Under the pieces are notes generated by a model. That model was not told the DNA's origin, did not search any database, and worked only from the letters and a program-made list of their open reading frames with translations. Both the position numbers and the translations under genes were made by a program. 64,000 nt of DNA from Cellulomonas sp. SLBN-39 (GTDB lineage: Bacteria; Actinomycetota; Actinomycetes; Actinomycetales; Cellulomonadaceae). Shown here piece by piece: positions 46,501-54,987 of this stretch. The DNA is taken from assembly GCF_006715865.1 (NCBI RefSeq), contig NZ_VFOA01000001.1:496001-560000 (forward strand), given 5' to 3'. How positions within the stretch are numbered: position 1 is the first letter of the stretch; the number at the start of each line of letters is the position of its first letter.

Positions 46501-47260
46501 GCGCCCGCACCGCGTCGGTCAGCAGGATCTCCCGGCACGGCGGCGCCCACACGCCGTGGTCGGCGACCTCGAGCGAGCGCTGGTCGGCGACGGAGAACCA
46601 ACGGATCTCCTCGACGTCCTCGCCCCACAGCTCGACGCGCAGCGGGTGGTCCTCGGTGGGCGGGAAGACGTCGAGGATCCCGCCGCGCACCGCGAACTCC
46701 CCGCGCCGCTCGACCATGTCGACGCGGGTGTACGCCGCGTCGACGAGCCGGGCCGCGACGTCCGCCAGGTCCACCCTGTCGCCGGGCCCGATCTCCACGG
46801 GGCGCAGCTCGCCCAGCCCGTCGACGACCGGCTGCAGCAGCGCGCGCACCGGCATGACGAGGACCCGCACCGGACCGGCGGGGCCCGCCTGCTCGGTGGG
46901 GTGCGCCAGGCGGCGGAACACGGCCAGGCGCCGGGCCACCGTGTCCGAGCGGGGGCTCAGCCGCTCGTGCGGGAGCGTCTCCCAGCTCGGCAGCACCGCG
47001 ACGTCGTCGGCGCCGAGGTAGCAGCGCAGCGCGGACGCGAGCTCGTCGGCGTCGCGCCCCGTGGCCGTGACCACGACGAGCGGCCGCCCGGCGGACGCCG
47101 TGCCGCCGGGGGCCGTGGCGCCCGCGAGCGCCGCGAGCAGCGGGGGGCGTGCGCCGGCGGGGCCGACGACGTCGAGCGCGCCGCGGGCCCGCACCGAGGC
47201 GAGGGCCTCGGCAGCGGCGGGGTCGGCGAGGAGCGCGGGCAGCAGTCCGGTGAGGTCCAT
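43598..47260 (-). CDS. mfd: Transcription-repair coupling factor
   Basis: A 1,220-residue ATPase that displaces RNA polymerase stalled at DNA lesions and recruits UvrA. Domains in order: a UvrB-like N-terminal region (about 1-370), an Asp/Ala-rich variable segment, the RNA-polymerase-interaction domain (RPGDFVVHEQHGVGRFV, near 530) and the RecG-like translocase with Walker A GDVGYGKTE and DEEQ box IIDEEQRFGVEHK. The TRG motif and the C-terminal UvrA-binding regulatory domain follow. AAGGAAG precedes ATG 47260. The lipoprotein and mazG follow closely on the same strand. Confidence 0.98.
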   Translation of the reverse strand: MDLTGLLPALLADPAAAEALASVRARGALDVVGPAGARPPLLAALAGATAPGGTASAGRPLVVVTATGRDADELASALRCYLGADDVAVLPSWETLPHERLSPRSDTVARRLAVFRRLAHPTEQAGPAGPVRVLVMPVRALLQPVVDGLGELRPVEIGPGDRVDLADVAARLVDAAYTRVDMVERRGEFAVRGGILDVFPPTEDHPLRVELWGEDVEEIRWFSVADQRSLEVADHGVWAPPCREILLTDAVRARAASLVERLPGAVDMLDRLAQGIAVEGMESLAPVLVDRMVPVLDLVPDDSLLVLVDPERVRRRAHDLVATTEEFLAAAWTSAAAGAQVPLDLSSASFSTFAQVRGLAEVRGLGWWTLSPFTLDADAAGAADEQTTVPSGATAEPDEGPGHVDAVRTLVLAARDVERYRGEVDRAVADVRRLQQDGWRLVLATEGHGPAQRMTEQLRAADVPARLVTEVAQEPEGGVVLVTPAPLGPGFVHERLRLAVFSEADLTGRAGTSTRDMRRMPSRRRNVVDPLQLRPGDFVVHEQHGVGRFVELVQRTIGTGANAATREYMLVEYASSKRGQPGDRLFVPTDQLDQVTKYVGGEAPTLNRMGGSDWQKTKGRARKAVKEIAAELIRLYSARMATPGHAFGPDTPWQRELEDAFAYVETPDQLATIDEVKADMEKSVPMDRLVCGDVGYGKTEIAVRAAFKAVQDGKQVAVLVPTTLLVQQHLDTFTERYSAFPVTVKALSRFQTPAESKEVVDGLADGSVDVVIGTHRLITGSVRFKDLGLVIIDEEQRFGVEHKETLKALRTNVDVLAMSATPIPRTLEMAVTGIREMSTLATPPEERHPVLTFVGPYEERQIAAAIRRELLREGQVFFVHNRVESIERTASRLNELVPEARIAVAHGKMGEHQLEQVIVDFWEKRFDVLVCTTIVETGLDISNANTLILERADRLGLSQLHQLRGRVGRGRERAYAYFLYPPEAPLTETAHDRLRTIAAHTDLGAGMAVAMKDLEIRGAGNLLGGEQSGHIEGVGFDLYIRMVGEAVAGFRGEEPEEQPEVTIELPVDAHIPHTYIAHERLRLEAYRKLAAATTQAALDEVRAELVDRYGPVPQAVENLFAVAGFRLHARAAGLADVTAQGRFVRFAPLELPESAQLRLKRLYPGSVLKPATRTVLVPFPTTARVGGKPLHGDAVLAWATQLIDAVVRGDVSAAATVGTR

Positions 47261-47435
47261 GTCTTCCTTCACGTGTCCGGAGTGCCGGGCCGCGCACCGA
47301 CGCGAGGGCGTGCGGGTGCGCAGACGCAGCACGGACGCCCCGGATCCGTGCGGACCGGGGTGCGTGACGAGTCTACGAGCCGCCCCCGACACCGGCCCTG
47401 CGGGGCGCGGGGCCGGACGGACCGCGAGGGTGGGC

Positions 47436-47470
47436 GGCCGGACGGAGCTGCCGGACGGAGCCGTCCGGCC
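47436..47470 (-). terminator. Terminator after the TagD-like gene
   Basis: A 10-bp stem GGCCGGACGG/CCGTCCGGCC with a 15-base loop lies four bases past the stop codon; an alternative 8-bp stem is nested in it. Confidence 0.65.
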
Positions 47471-47474
47471 GGGG

Positions 47475-47924
47475 TCAGCCGACCTCGGCCGCGCGCGTGT
47501 CGGCCCCGTCGAGCGCCGCGAGCGCGCGGCGCAGCGCCGTGCTGGACGTGTGCATCGTGTACGGGAAGTAGATGACCTCGACGCCCACCGCGGCGAAGTC
47601 GCGCTCGAGGCGGTCGCCCTTCGGCGTCCCGCGCCAGTCGTCGCCCTTGAAGATGACGTCGAAGCCGACCTCGCGCCACGTCTCGACCTTGTCGGGCTGG
47701 GTCTCGGCCACGACCTCGTCGACGTAGGAGATGTGCCGGACGATCTCCATGCGCTCGGCGAGCGGGACCATCGGGCGGCGCCCCTTGGTCGTCTCGAGCA
47801 CCTCGTCGGCCACGACGCCGGCGATGAGGTAGTCGCACCGGCGCTTGGCGTGGCGCAGGATGTTGAGGTGCCCGACGTGGAACAGGTCGTACGCCCCCGG
47901 TGCGTACCCGACGATCCGTGCCAT
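47475..47924 (-). CDS. TagD-like adenylyltransferase/cytidylyltransferase family protein
   Basis: A 149-residue nucleotidyltransferase close in size to glycerol-3-phosphate cytidylyltransferase. It has the nucleotide-binding GAYDLFHVGHLNILRHAK with HxGH, GDDWRGTPKGDRLE, and HTSSTALRRAL in place of the usual RTxGISTT. It may make CDP-glycerol or a related activated alcohol for a wall or capsule polymer, which fits its position next to the exopolysaccharide locus; the substrate is not determined. GGGAGG precedes ATG 47924. Confidence 0.88.
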   Translation of the reverse strand: MARIVGYAPGAYDLFHVGHLNILRHAKRRCDYLIAGVVADEVLETTKGRRPMVPLAERMEIVRHISYVDEVVAETQPDKVETWREVGFDVIFKGDDWRGTPKGDRLERDFAAVGVEVIYFPYTMHTSSTALRRALAALDGADTRAAEVG

Positions 47925-48309
47925 GGCGCCCTCCCGACGACGTCCTTCCTGCGCGGCCCGCCCCGTCGAGGACCGTGACACCGCGTCGTGCGGCGCCCGT
48001 GGGACGACACTAGGCAAACCGGACGGGTCAGACATAGCGCTCCGGCCCCTCGTCACCCGGTCGGCACCGCATTTCACCCGCCGGGGCCGGCGGTGAGGGC
48101 GCCGGACGGCGCGACGCCCGCGATGCTGGTCCGGACGGGCGTCGCGCGTTGGACCGACCGGGCGAAATCCGGCAGGTTTTCACAATTCGCCCACCTGCTG
48201 CGGGGCGAGGTCGGGCGAGGATCGTCGAGAATCGAACGCACCGATCCGCGGTGGGACTCCGGCGCGTCGGGCGCCCGCCGTCCCGGGCCGCCACCGAAGG
48301 GACCTCTTG
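47925..48309. other. Divergent control region of the exopolysaccharide locus
   Basis: This 385-base gap separates the minus-strand TagD-like gene from the plus-strand polysaccharide operon. The notable content is an inverted repeat at 48160-48192 around an AT-rich TTTTCACAATTC. TAGTGT on the minus strand near 48010 could be a -10 element for the TagD-like gene. I see no coding evidence. Confidence 0.5.
48160..48192 (+). promoter_or_regulatory. Inverted repeat upstream of the exopolysaccharide operon
   Basis: GGGCGAAAT (48160-48168) is matched at 8 of 9 positions by AATTCGCCC (48184-48192), 15 bases apart. The spacer is one of the few AT-rich patches in the region. It could be an operator or promoter element for the kinase gene at 48310. 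Confidence 0.35.
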
Positions 48310-50142
48310 ATGGAGCCGGCCGAGTACCTCGCCGCACTGCGCAAGCACTGGTTGGTCGTCGCCGTGCTGGCCGTGCTGGGCTTCGGCGCGGCCTACGCCT
48401 GGTCCCAGACCCTGCCCCCGAGCTACCGCACGACGTCGAGCGTGTACGTCACGGTGCCGCAGACGACGTCGGTCGGCGAGCTCGTGCAGGGGTCCACGTA
48501 CGCGCAGGCGAGCATCGAGTCCTACGCCCAGCTGGCGACGAAGCCGTACGTGCTGGACCCGGTGATCGACCGGCTCGACCTCGACACCGACGCCCGGTCG
48601 CTCGCGCGGTCCGTCACGGCGACGAGCCCGCTGAACTCCAAGATCCTGGAGATCTCGGCGGTCGCGGGCGACCCGGACAAGGCTGCCTCGATCGCGAACG
48701 CCGTGAGCACCCAGCTCGCCACGGCCGTCGAGGACCTCGAGGGCGAGGGCGCCGACGGTGCGCCGAACGTCGAGATCACCGTGGTCGCGCAGGCCGCGCC
48801 GCCGTCGTACGCGTTCTCGCCGAACACGAAGCTCAACGCGGCCACGGGGATGGCCGTCGGGCTGGTCCTCGGCGTGGTCCTCGCGCTGGCCCGCACGGTC
48901 CTGGACACCCGCGTGCGCTCGCTGCGCGACGTGCGCCGGGTGACCGGCACCGCCGTGCTGTCGACCGTGCGCTTCGACCGCAAGCGCCGCAAGGCGCCGC
49001 TCGCGATGGTCGACGACCCCTTCGGCGACCGCGCGGAGGCGTACCGCAAGCTGCGGACCAACCTGCGCTTCCTCACCGTCGCCGGCCCGAGCCGCTCGAT
49101 GGTCGTCACGTCGTCCCTGCCGACCGAGGGCAAGAGCACGGCGGCGATCAACCTCGCGATCGCCATGGCCGAGGGCGGGGCGCGCGTCGTGCTCGTCGAC
49201 GCCGACCTGCGCCGCCCGTCCGTCGCCCGGTACCTGGGCCTGGAGGGGTCGGTGGGCCTGACGACCACGCTCATCGGCGAGGCGCGGTTCGAGGACGTCG
49301 TGCAGCCCTGGGGCGACGGGACGCTCCACGTGCTCCCCGCGGGGCAGGTCCCGCCGAACCCCAGCGAGCTGCTGGACTCCCCCGCGATGGCGGACCTGCT
49401 GCGCGACCTCGGCGAGCGGTACGACGTCGTGGTCCTCGACTCGGCGCCGCTGCTGCCCGTGACCGACGCGGCCGTGCTGTCGCGCATGACCGACGGTGCG
49501 CTCGTCGTCGTCGGGTGCCGGCGGGTGCACCGGGCACAGCTGCAGGACGCGCTGACCTCGCTCGCGGCCGTCGAGGCGCGCGTCCTCGGGCTCCTGCTCA
49601 ACCAGGTGTCGTCCAAGGACTCGGGCGCCGCGGTGACGTACGGCTCGACGCCGCAGTCGACGGCCCGGGCGTGGCCGACCACGCGCCGCACCGCCCGGCG
49701 CGGCACCGCCTCGCACGCCGCGCCCCCGCGCCCGGTCGCGCCCGCGGCGGCGGGACCGGCCGGGTCGTCCGTCCGCCGGCTGCCCGACGAGGGTGAGATG
49801 CCCACCGTCGCGGTCCCGATCGTCACCCTCGGCCAGCGCGTCGCGGCCGGTGCCTCCGCACCGGTGCCGGACGCCGGCCCGGTCCGCCTCTTCATCGGTC
49901 CGCCACCGCCGCCCGCGCCGGCCCCGGCGCCCGAGGTGCCAGGGCCCGTCCGGGTCGCGTCCGCGCCGGACGAGCCCGACGAGCCGGGCCGTCGCGGCCC
50001 GGCGAGCGCGCCCACCCCGGCGGCGCCCGCCGAGCACCCCGCCGACGACGAGCCGTCGTCCGACGCGCTCGGGCCGCTGCTCGGGCCGCTGTCCGACACC
50101 CGGCTGCGCGACACGCAGGCCGGCGCGACCACGTCGTCGTGA
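48310..50142 (+). CDS. Polysaccharide chain-length regulator / tyrosine kinase (Wzz-BY-kinase fusion)
   Basis: A 610-residue membrane protein. The Wzz-like domain has helices near 15-32 and 178-196 flanking an outer loop. A BY-kinase-type ATPase domain covers about 225-430, with Walker A SSLPTEGKST, Walker A' VVLVDADLRRPS and Walker B VVVLDSAPLL. It should control export and length of an exopolysaccharide. Unlike most BY-kinases the C-terminal 170 residues form a Pro/Ala-rich disordered tail with essentially one Tyr instead of a Tyr cluster. ATG 48310 is used; a TTG one codon earlier is less likely. The stop overlaps the next gene. Confidence 0.9.
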   Translation: MEPAEYLAALRKHWLVVAVLAVLGFGAAYAWSQTLPPSYRTTSSVYVTVPQTTSVGELVQGSTYAQASIESYAQLATKPYVLDPVIDRLDLDTDARSLARSVTATSPLNSKILEISAVAGDPDKAASIANAVSTQLATAVEDLEGEGADGAPNVEITVVAQAAPPSYAFSPNTKLNAATGMAVGLVLGVVLALARTVLDTRVRSLRDVRRVTGTAVLSTVRFDRKRRKAPLAMVDDPFGDRAEAYRKLRTNLRFLTVAGPSRSMVVTSSLPTEGKSTAAINLAIAMAEGGARVVLVDADLRRPSVARYLGLEGSVGLTTTLIGEARFEDVVQPWGDGTLHVLPAGQVPPNPSELLDSPAMADLLRDLGERYDVVVLDSAPLLPVTDAAVLSRMTDGALVVVGCRRVHRAQLQDALTSLAAVEARVLGLLLNQVSSKDSGAAVTYGSTPQSTARAWPTTRRTARRGTASHAAPPRPVAPAAAGPAGSSVRRLPDEGEMPTVAVPIVTLGQRVAAGASAPVPDAGPVRLFIGPPPPPAPAPAPEVPGPVRVASAPDEPDEPGRRGPASAPTPAAPAEHPADDEPSSDALGPLLGPLSDTRLRDTQAGATTSS

Positions 50143-51452
50143 GCGTCGTGACGGCGGCGACGACGGCGCCCGCCGGGGACGCCCCCGGGTCCGGCGTCGT
50201 CGGGCCGCCCGCCGGCACGGCCACCACCCCCGCGCGGGTGCGCGTCTCGACCCGGCTCGTCGCGGTCGGTGCCGTCGCCGCGCTGACGCTGGAGATGCCG
50301 CTCGTCGACGCGTTCACCACGGCCGTGATCGTGCCGCTCGCGCTGACACCCGTGTGGTGGTCCGCGACGCGCCGGTTCGTCGGGGCCCGCACGCTGCTCG
50401 CGCTCACGGGCCTGGCGCTCGTCACCGGGCTGTGGCTGTCGGCGTCCACGTCCGCGACGCACACCGTCGACCCGACGCTGCTGCGTGCGCACGTGCTGCT
50501 GATGCTCGGCGGGGTCGCGGGGATCGGCCTGCTGCTGTGGGCCCGGACGGTCGTGCCCGTGCGGGTCGTGGCGCTCAGCGCCGCCGCGGGCCTCGTGATG
50601 CGCCTCGCCCTGGAGCCGATCAACCCGGCCAACCCGTGGAAGTACAACTTCTCGTACGCGCTGACGGTGCTGGCGCTCGCGCTCGTCGTGCGGCGGCGCC
50701 CACGGCCCGCGGAGATCGCGCTGCTGCTGGTCATCGCCGCCGTGAGCATGCTCAACGACTCCCGCTCGGCGTTCGCCACGCTCGTGCTGGCCGCGCTGCT
50801 GGTGCTGTGGCAGCTGCGCCCGCGCACCCTGGGGCGGCGCGCCAGCGCGATCACCACGCTGGCGTTCTTCGGTGCCGTGACGGCCTGCGTGTACTCCGTC
50901 GGGACCAACCTCATCCTCGAGGGCTACCTCGGCGAGGAGACGCAGCAGCGGTCGATCGCGCAGGTCGAGGCGTCCGGGTCGCTGCTGCTGGGCGGGCGGC
51001 CCGAGTGGGGGGCGAGCGTCGCCCTCTTCACCGAGCAGCCGGCGGGGTACGGGATCGGGGTCGTCGCGAACCTCGACGACATCCTCGTCGCGAAGTCCGG
51101 CATGGCCGCGCTCAACTACGACCCGAACAACGGCTACGTCGAGAACTACATGTTCGGCGGGGAGATCAAGCTGCACTCGGTGCTCGCGGACCTGTGGTCG
51201 CGGCACGGCCCCGTCGGCCTGGTGCTGGCCGGCTGGATGCTGGGGCTGGCGGTGTGGTCGCTGGCGAGCGCGGTCGCCCGCCGCGTCGCGACGGGCCTGG
51301 TCATCTACCTCACGTGCCTCATGCTGTGGAACTTCGCGTTCGGCCCCATCTACAGCGCCATGCCCATCCTCGTGCTGGCGTTCGGCATGCTCCTGCTGCC
51401 CCGCCGCGGCGTCGACGCCGGGCACGCCACCCTCGACGAGAGGCCCGCATGA
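50139..51452 (+). CDS. O-antigen ligase/polymerase-like membrane protein (Wzy candidate)
   Basis: A 437-residue protein with about ten to twelve hydrophobic helices. A large loop near residues 265-350 contains NDPNNGYVENYMF-like polar residues and LADLWSRHGPVG, a layout typical of the Wzy/WaaL superfamily. Its position directly after the chain-length regulator supports a polymerase role. GTG 50139 overlaps the upstream stop (GTGA), and its own stop overlaps the next gene, so it is within a coupled operon. Confidence 0.82.
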   Translation: MSVVTAATTAPAGDAPGSGVVGPPAGTATTPARVRVSTRLVAVGAVAALTLEMPLVDAFTTAVIVPLALTPVWWSATRRFVGARTLLALTGLALVTGLWLSASTSATHTVDPTLLRAHVLLMLGGVAGIGLLLWARTVVPVRVVALSAAAGLVMRLALEPINPANPWKYNFSYALTVLALALVVRRRPRPAEIALLLVIAAVSMLNDSRSAFATLVLAALLVLWQLRPRTLGRRASAITTLAFFGAVTACVYSVGTNLILEGYLGEETQQRSIAQVEASGSLLLGGRPEWGASVALFTEQPAGYGIGVVANLDDILVAKSGMAALNYDPNNGYVENYMFGGEIKLHSVLADLWSRHGPVGLVLAGWMLGLAVWSLASAVARRVATGLVIYLTCLMLWNFAFGPIYSAMPILVLAFGMLLLPRRGVDAGHATLDERPA

Positions 51453-52504
51453 CCACGGACCCGACCGCGCCGGTGACCGTCCTGGAGTCGTTCCCCGCGC
51501 CCCGGCGCACCACCAACCCGTACCTGGCGCGGCTGCCCGCCGAGCTCCCGCCGGACGTGCGGGCCGTGACCTTCAGCTGGCGCACCGCGCTCGTCGGCCG
51601 GTACGACGTGTTCCACGTGCACTGGCCGGAGAAGCTCATGCGGGCCTCCACCCGCCCCCGCACGCTGGTCAAGCAGCTGGCCGCCGCCGCGCTGCTGGCC
51701 CGGCTCGCGCTGACCCGCACGCCCGTGGTGCGCACCCTGCACAACACCGACCCGCACGAGCCCGGCGGGCGCGTCGAACGGCTGCTGCTGCGTGCCGTCG
51801 ACCGGCGCACCGCGACGTGGATCATGCTCACGCCCGACACCGTGCGCCCGGCGACGGCGAGCCCCGGCTCGACGGCCGTGACGATCCCCCACCCGCACTA
51901 CCGGGACTGGTACGCGACCGCCGCGCGCACGGCGCCGCGGCCCGGCCGGCTGCTCTACTTCGGCCTGGTCCGCCCCTACAAGGGCGTCGAGGACCTGCTG
52001 GCGGCGTTCGCGGACGTCGACGACGACGACCTGACCCTGCACGTCGTCGGGAGCCCCGAGTCCCCGGCGCTGCGCGACGCGATCGCCGCGCAGGCCGCGA
52101 CCGACGCCCGGGTCGGCCTGCGCCTGGAGTACGCCGACGACGACGTGCTGGCCGCCGAGGTCGGCGCGGCGCAGGTCGTGGTGCTGCCCTACCGGCGCCT
52201 GCAGAACTCCGGCGCCGCGCTGCTCGCGCTGTCGCTGGACCGCCCCGTGCTGGTGCCCGCCGGCGCGACCGCGACGCGTCTCGCGGCGGAGACCGGCCCG
52301 GGCTGGGTCACCACCTTCGACGGCACGCTGACCCCCGCCGACCTCATGCGCGCGCTCGACGCCGCGGCCGCGCTCGACCTGGGGACCGCCCGGCCCGACC
52401 TGAGCACCCGTGACTGGCCCGGCGTCGCCGCCGCCCACGCCGCCGTGTTCCGCGCGTGCGCCCGCCCCGCCCCGCACCCGATGCCCGCAGGAGCCGCCCG
52501 ATGA
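51449..52504 (+). CDS. Glycosyltransferase (GT-B fold, GT4-like)
   Basis: A 351-residue cytoplasmic glycosyltransferase. It has an N-terminal acceptor-side domain (YDVFHVHWPEK, RTLHNTDPHEPGG) and a C-terminal donor domain beginning LLYFGLVRPYKGVEDLLAAF near residue 170. Motifs such as VVLPYRRLQNSGAALLALSLDRPVL occupy the nucleotide-sugar site region. The donor sugar is unknown. It is coupled by ATGA overlaps to the polymerase upstream and the second glycosyltransferase downstream. Confidence 0.88.
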   Translation: MTTDPTAPVTVLESFPAPRRTTNPYLARLPAELPPDVRAVTFSWRTALVGRYDVFHVHWPEKLMRASTRPRTLVKQLAAAALLARLALTRTPVVRTLHNTDPHEPGGRVERLLLRAVDRRTATWIMLTPDTVRPATASPGSTAVTIPHPHYRDWYATAARTAPRPGRLLYFGLVRPYKGVEDLLAAFADVDDDDLTLHVVGSPESPALRDAIAAQAATDARVGLRLEYADDDVLAAEVGAAQVVVLPYRRLQNSGAALLALSLDRPVLVPAGATATRLAAETGPGWVTTFDGTLTPADLMRALDAAAALDLGTARPDLSTRDWPGVAAAHAAVFRACARPAPHPMPAGAAR

Positions 52505-53553
52505 CGACGCCCGCCGCCCCGACGACGTCCGTCGAGGTCGTGTTCCGCGCGGAGCGGGACGTCACCACCTGGAGCGGGCGCCACGCGCGCGGGGAGGTGC
52601 CGGGGCGCTGGCCGTACGGCCTCGACCTGCTCGAACGCTCGGGCGTGCCCGTCACCACGGCGAGCCTGACCGAGCCGGGGCGCGCCGCGGTGCTCCGGGC
52701 CCGGGTGCGCGACCTGCTGCACCGCGGGCCGCGCACCGGCACCGACCTGGGCATCGCGTGGGACGAGAACCTCGCCCGGCGCATGCTCGTGCTCGCGCCG
52801 CACGCCCGCATGCACGCCGGGGCGATCTGGCTCACCGACGCCCACGCCGCCGACCCCACGTCGGACCGCGTGCGACGCACCGTCGCGCTGCTGCGCCGCA
52901 TGGACGGGGTGTTCGTCAACAGCCGCGCCCAGGTCGAGCCGCTGCGGCACGCGCTCGGCGCGGACGGGCCGCCGGTGTCGTTCTTCACGTTCGGCGTCGA
53001 CGCGGACTTCTTCCCCGCGCGACCGCCCGCCGAGCGCCCGCTGGTCGTGAGCATCGGCGGCGACCGCGACCGGGACCCGACCACGCTCTTCGCCGCCCTC
53101 GAGGCCGTGCACGCCGCCCGCCCCGACGTCGAGATCGTCGTGCAGAACGCGTCGGACGTGCCGCCGCCCGCGGGCGTCACCAAGATCCCCCGGCTCACGC
53201 ACGTCGAGCTGCGGGACCTGTACGCGCGGGCGAGCGTCGTCGCCGTCGCGACCCGGCCCAACCTCCACATGTCGGGCCTGACGGTGTCGCTGGAGTCCAT
53301 GGCGACGGCGCGGCCGGTCGTCCTCACGGCCACCCCCGGCGTCGAGGACTACGTCGAGGACGGCGTCAACGGGCTGCTCGTGCCGCCGCGCGACCCGCGG
53401 GCGCTGGCCGGTCGCGTGCTCGACCTGCTGGCCGACCCCGACGCGGCGGCCGCCACGGGCGTGCGGGCGCGGGCGCGCCTGGAGGAGCGGTTCACGTCCG
53501 CGCACATGGTCGCGGCGATGGCCGCGGCCGTGGGCCTGCCCCCGGCACCCTGA
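52501..53553 (+). CDS. Glycosyltransferase family 4 protein
   Basis: A 350-residue GT-B enzyme. The C-terminal domain carries LVVSIGGDRDRDPTTLFAAL, then the donor-site pattern GLTVSLESMATARPVVLTAT near 260-280 with the nucleotide-contacting Glu, followed by GVEDYVEDGVNGLLVPPRDP. It probably adds a sugar to the exopolysaccharide repeat unit. ATG 52501 overlaps the preceding stop. It is the last plus-strand gene of the operon and converges with the flippase. Confidence 0.9.
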   Translation: MTTPAAPTTSVEVVFRAERDVTTWSGRHARGEVPGRWPYGLDLLERSGVPVTTASLTEPGRAAVLRARVRDLLHRGPRTGTDLGIAWDENLARRMLVLAPHARMHAGAIWLTDAHAADPTSDRVRRTVALLRRMDGVFVNSRAQVEPLRHALGADGPPVSFFTFGVDADFFPARPPAERPLVVSIGGDRDRDPTTLFAALEAVHAARPDVEIVVQNASDVPPPAGVTKIPRLTHVELRDLYARASVVAVATRPNLHMSGLTVSLESMATARPVVLTATPGVEDYVEDGVNGLLVPPRDPRALAGRVLDLLADPDAAAATGVRARARLEERFTSAHMVAAMAAAVGLPPAP

Positions 53554-53587
53554 CGGCGCGACCCGTCGCCGCACGGGGTGCGGCCCG

Positions 53588-53622
53588 GTGCTCGGGCCTG
53601 TGCTCGGGCCTGTGCTCGGCCC
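53588..53622. repeat. Three tandem 12-base repeats
   Basis: GTGCTCGGGCCT occurs twice in succession and a third time with a small change, in the gap between the convergent glycosyltransferase and flippase genes. Function unknown; it may form part of a termination structure. Confidence 0.5.
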
Positions 53623-53643
53623 GACGGTCGGTCGCGGTCCGGG

Positions 53644-54987
53644 TCAGGCGCGCGAGCGGCGCCGGGGCCGCAGCCGGCGGCCCAGGCCGCGGACGAGGCT
53701 GCGGCCGTAGTCGCGCAGCGTCACCAGGTCCGAGCGGCGCACGCCGTGGAAGTCCCGCATGCGCACACCGAACAGGCGGCCCAGGAGCACCTCGTTGAGG
53801 GCGCTGGAGATGACGTACCCGACGAGCGTCGCGACCGCCGCACCCATCGCCCCCCAGACGGGCACCAGCAGCACGAGCAGGCCGATGTTCACCACGCACG
53901 CGACGACCAGCGCGAGGCTGCGCAGGCCCGGACGACCACGGGCGCTGAGGCCGGCGCCCGCGATGGAGCCCGGTGTGCTGACCAGCACGGCCACGAGCAG
54001 GAGCCACGCCACGGGCACGGCCCCGGCGAAGTCCGCGCCGAACAGCGCCGGCAGCCACCATGCCATCGTCACGCCGAGCCCGAGGGCGACGACCGCGCAG
54101 ATCAGCGTCGAGATGCGGGCCGCGGCGGCGAGGCGCGCGTCCTCGCTGCGGTGGGCGTCGGTCACGAACGTCACGTCGCGGACGGCCCGGTGGATCACGA
54201 GCGGCAGCTCGCTGACGTTGACCGCGACCACGTACAGGCCGAGCTCGTACGCGCTGCTCAGCGGCGTCATCAGCGTCTGGTCGATCCGCGAGAGCAGGAT
54301 GCCGCTGATCGTGCCGATCCACAGGCGCAGCCCGTAGCCGGTGAGGGCCTTCGTCGAGGCGAGGCCGCCGTCGTCGTCGGGCGCGGCCTCGGGCAGCCGG
54401 CGCGGCAGCACCAGGTAGGCGATCGCGCCCATCACCGGCATCGCGGCGAGCACCACGGTCGCGGTGAACGGCGTCAGGTGGTCCGTCAGCCACAGCGGCA
54501 CGAGCACGAGCAGCCGCAGGCCCGACGCCAGGACCTTCTCCCACGCGACGAGCGCCCACAGCTGCAGCCCGGACGCGATGCCCCGCAGGACGCCGAGCAG
54601 CAGCGTCGGCAGCACCGCGAGCGACGCCACGGCCATGAGGTGCTGGATGCCGATGTCCCCGCCGCTCAGCCATGGCCGCGCGAGCAGCACCGCGGCCGTC
54701 GCGAGGAGGCCGGCCAGGACGACGATGAGGGCGCCGTTGCGCGCCGCGAGCCGCACGAGCCGGGGGTGGCGCGCGACGGCGTACGACACGGCCTCCGGCA
54801 CGCCGAACGTCATGAGGGCGATCGCCAGGCCCAGCGGGGCGGTGGCCGCCGCGACCTCGCCACGACCCGCGACGCCCAGCGCCTGGGCGAGGATCGGCCC
54901 GCTGGCGAGCGCGACCACCGGCGGGAAGAGGTTGCCGACGAGCGTGATCGTCATCGAGCGCGCGGTCCCCCCGCGCGCGGCGCTCAC
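53644..54987 (-). CDS. Polysaccharide flippase (Wzx/MATE-like)
   Basis: A 447-residue protein with about twelve to fourteen hydrophobic helices and a basic C-terminal tail (RRLRPRRRSR). Near the N terminus it has NLFPPVVALASGPILAQALGVAGRGEVAAA, a typical start of oligosaccharide flippases, here split over residues 20-50. It should move lipid-linked repeat units across the membrane. GTG 54987 overlaps the stop of the upstream GT2 gene (GTGA). It lies in the same locus as the Wzy-like polymerase and kinase, but on the other strand. Confidence 0.9.
   Translation of the reverse strand: MSAARGGTARSMTITLVGNLFPPVVALASGPILAQALGVAGRGEVAAATAPLGLAIALMTFGVPEAVSYAVARHPRLVRLAARNGALIVVLAGLLATAAVLLARPWLSGGDIGIQHLMAVASLAVLPTLLLGVLRGIASGLQLWALVAWEKVLASGLRLLVLVPLWLTDHLTPFTATVVLAAMPVMGAIAYLVLPRRLPEAAPDDDGGLASTKALTGYGLRLWIGTISGILLSRIDQTLMTPLSSAYELGLYVVAVNVSELPLVIHRAVRDVTFVTDAHRSEDARLAAAARISTLICAVVALGLGVTMAWWLPALFGADFAGAVPVAWLLLVAVLVSTPGSIAGAGLSARGRPGLRSLALVVACVVNIGLLVLLVPVWGAMGAAVATLVGYVISSALNEVLLGRLFGVRMRDFHGVRRSDLVTLRDYGRSLVRGLGRRLRPRRRSRA

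Noticed and set aside
43688..47575. A 1,295-codon plus-strand frame opposite mfd
   Set aside because: It is a shadow of mfd, which shows all expected helicase motifs in the other direction.
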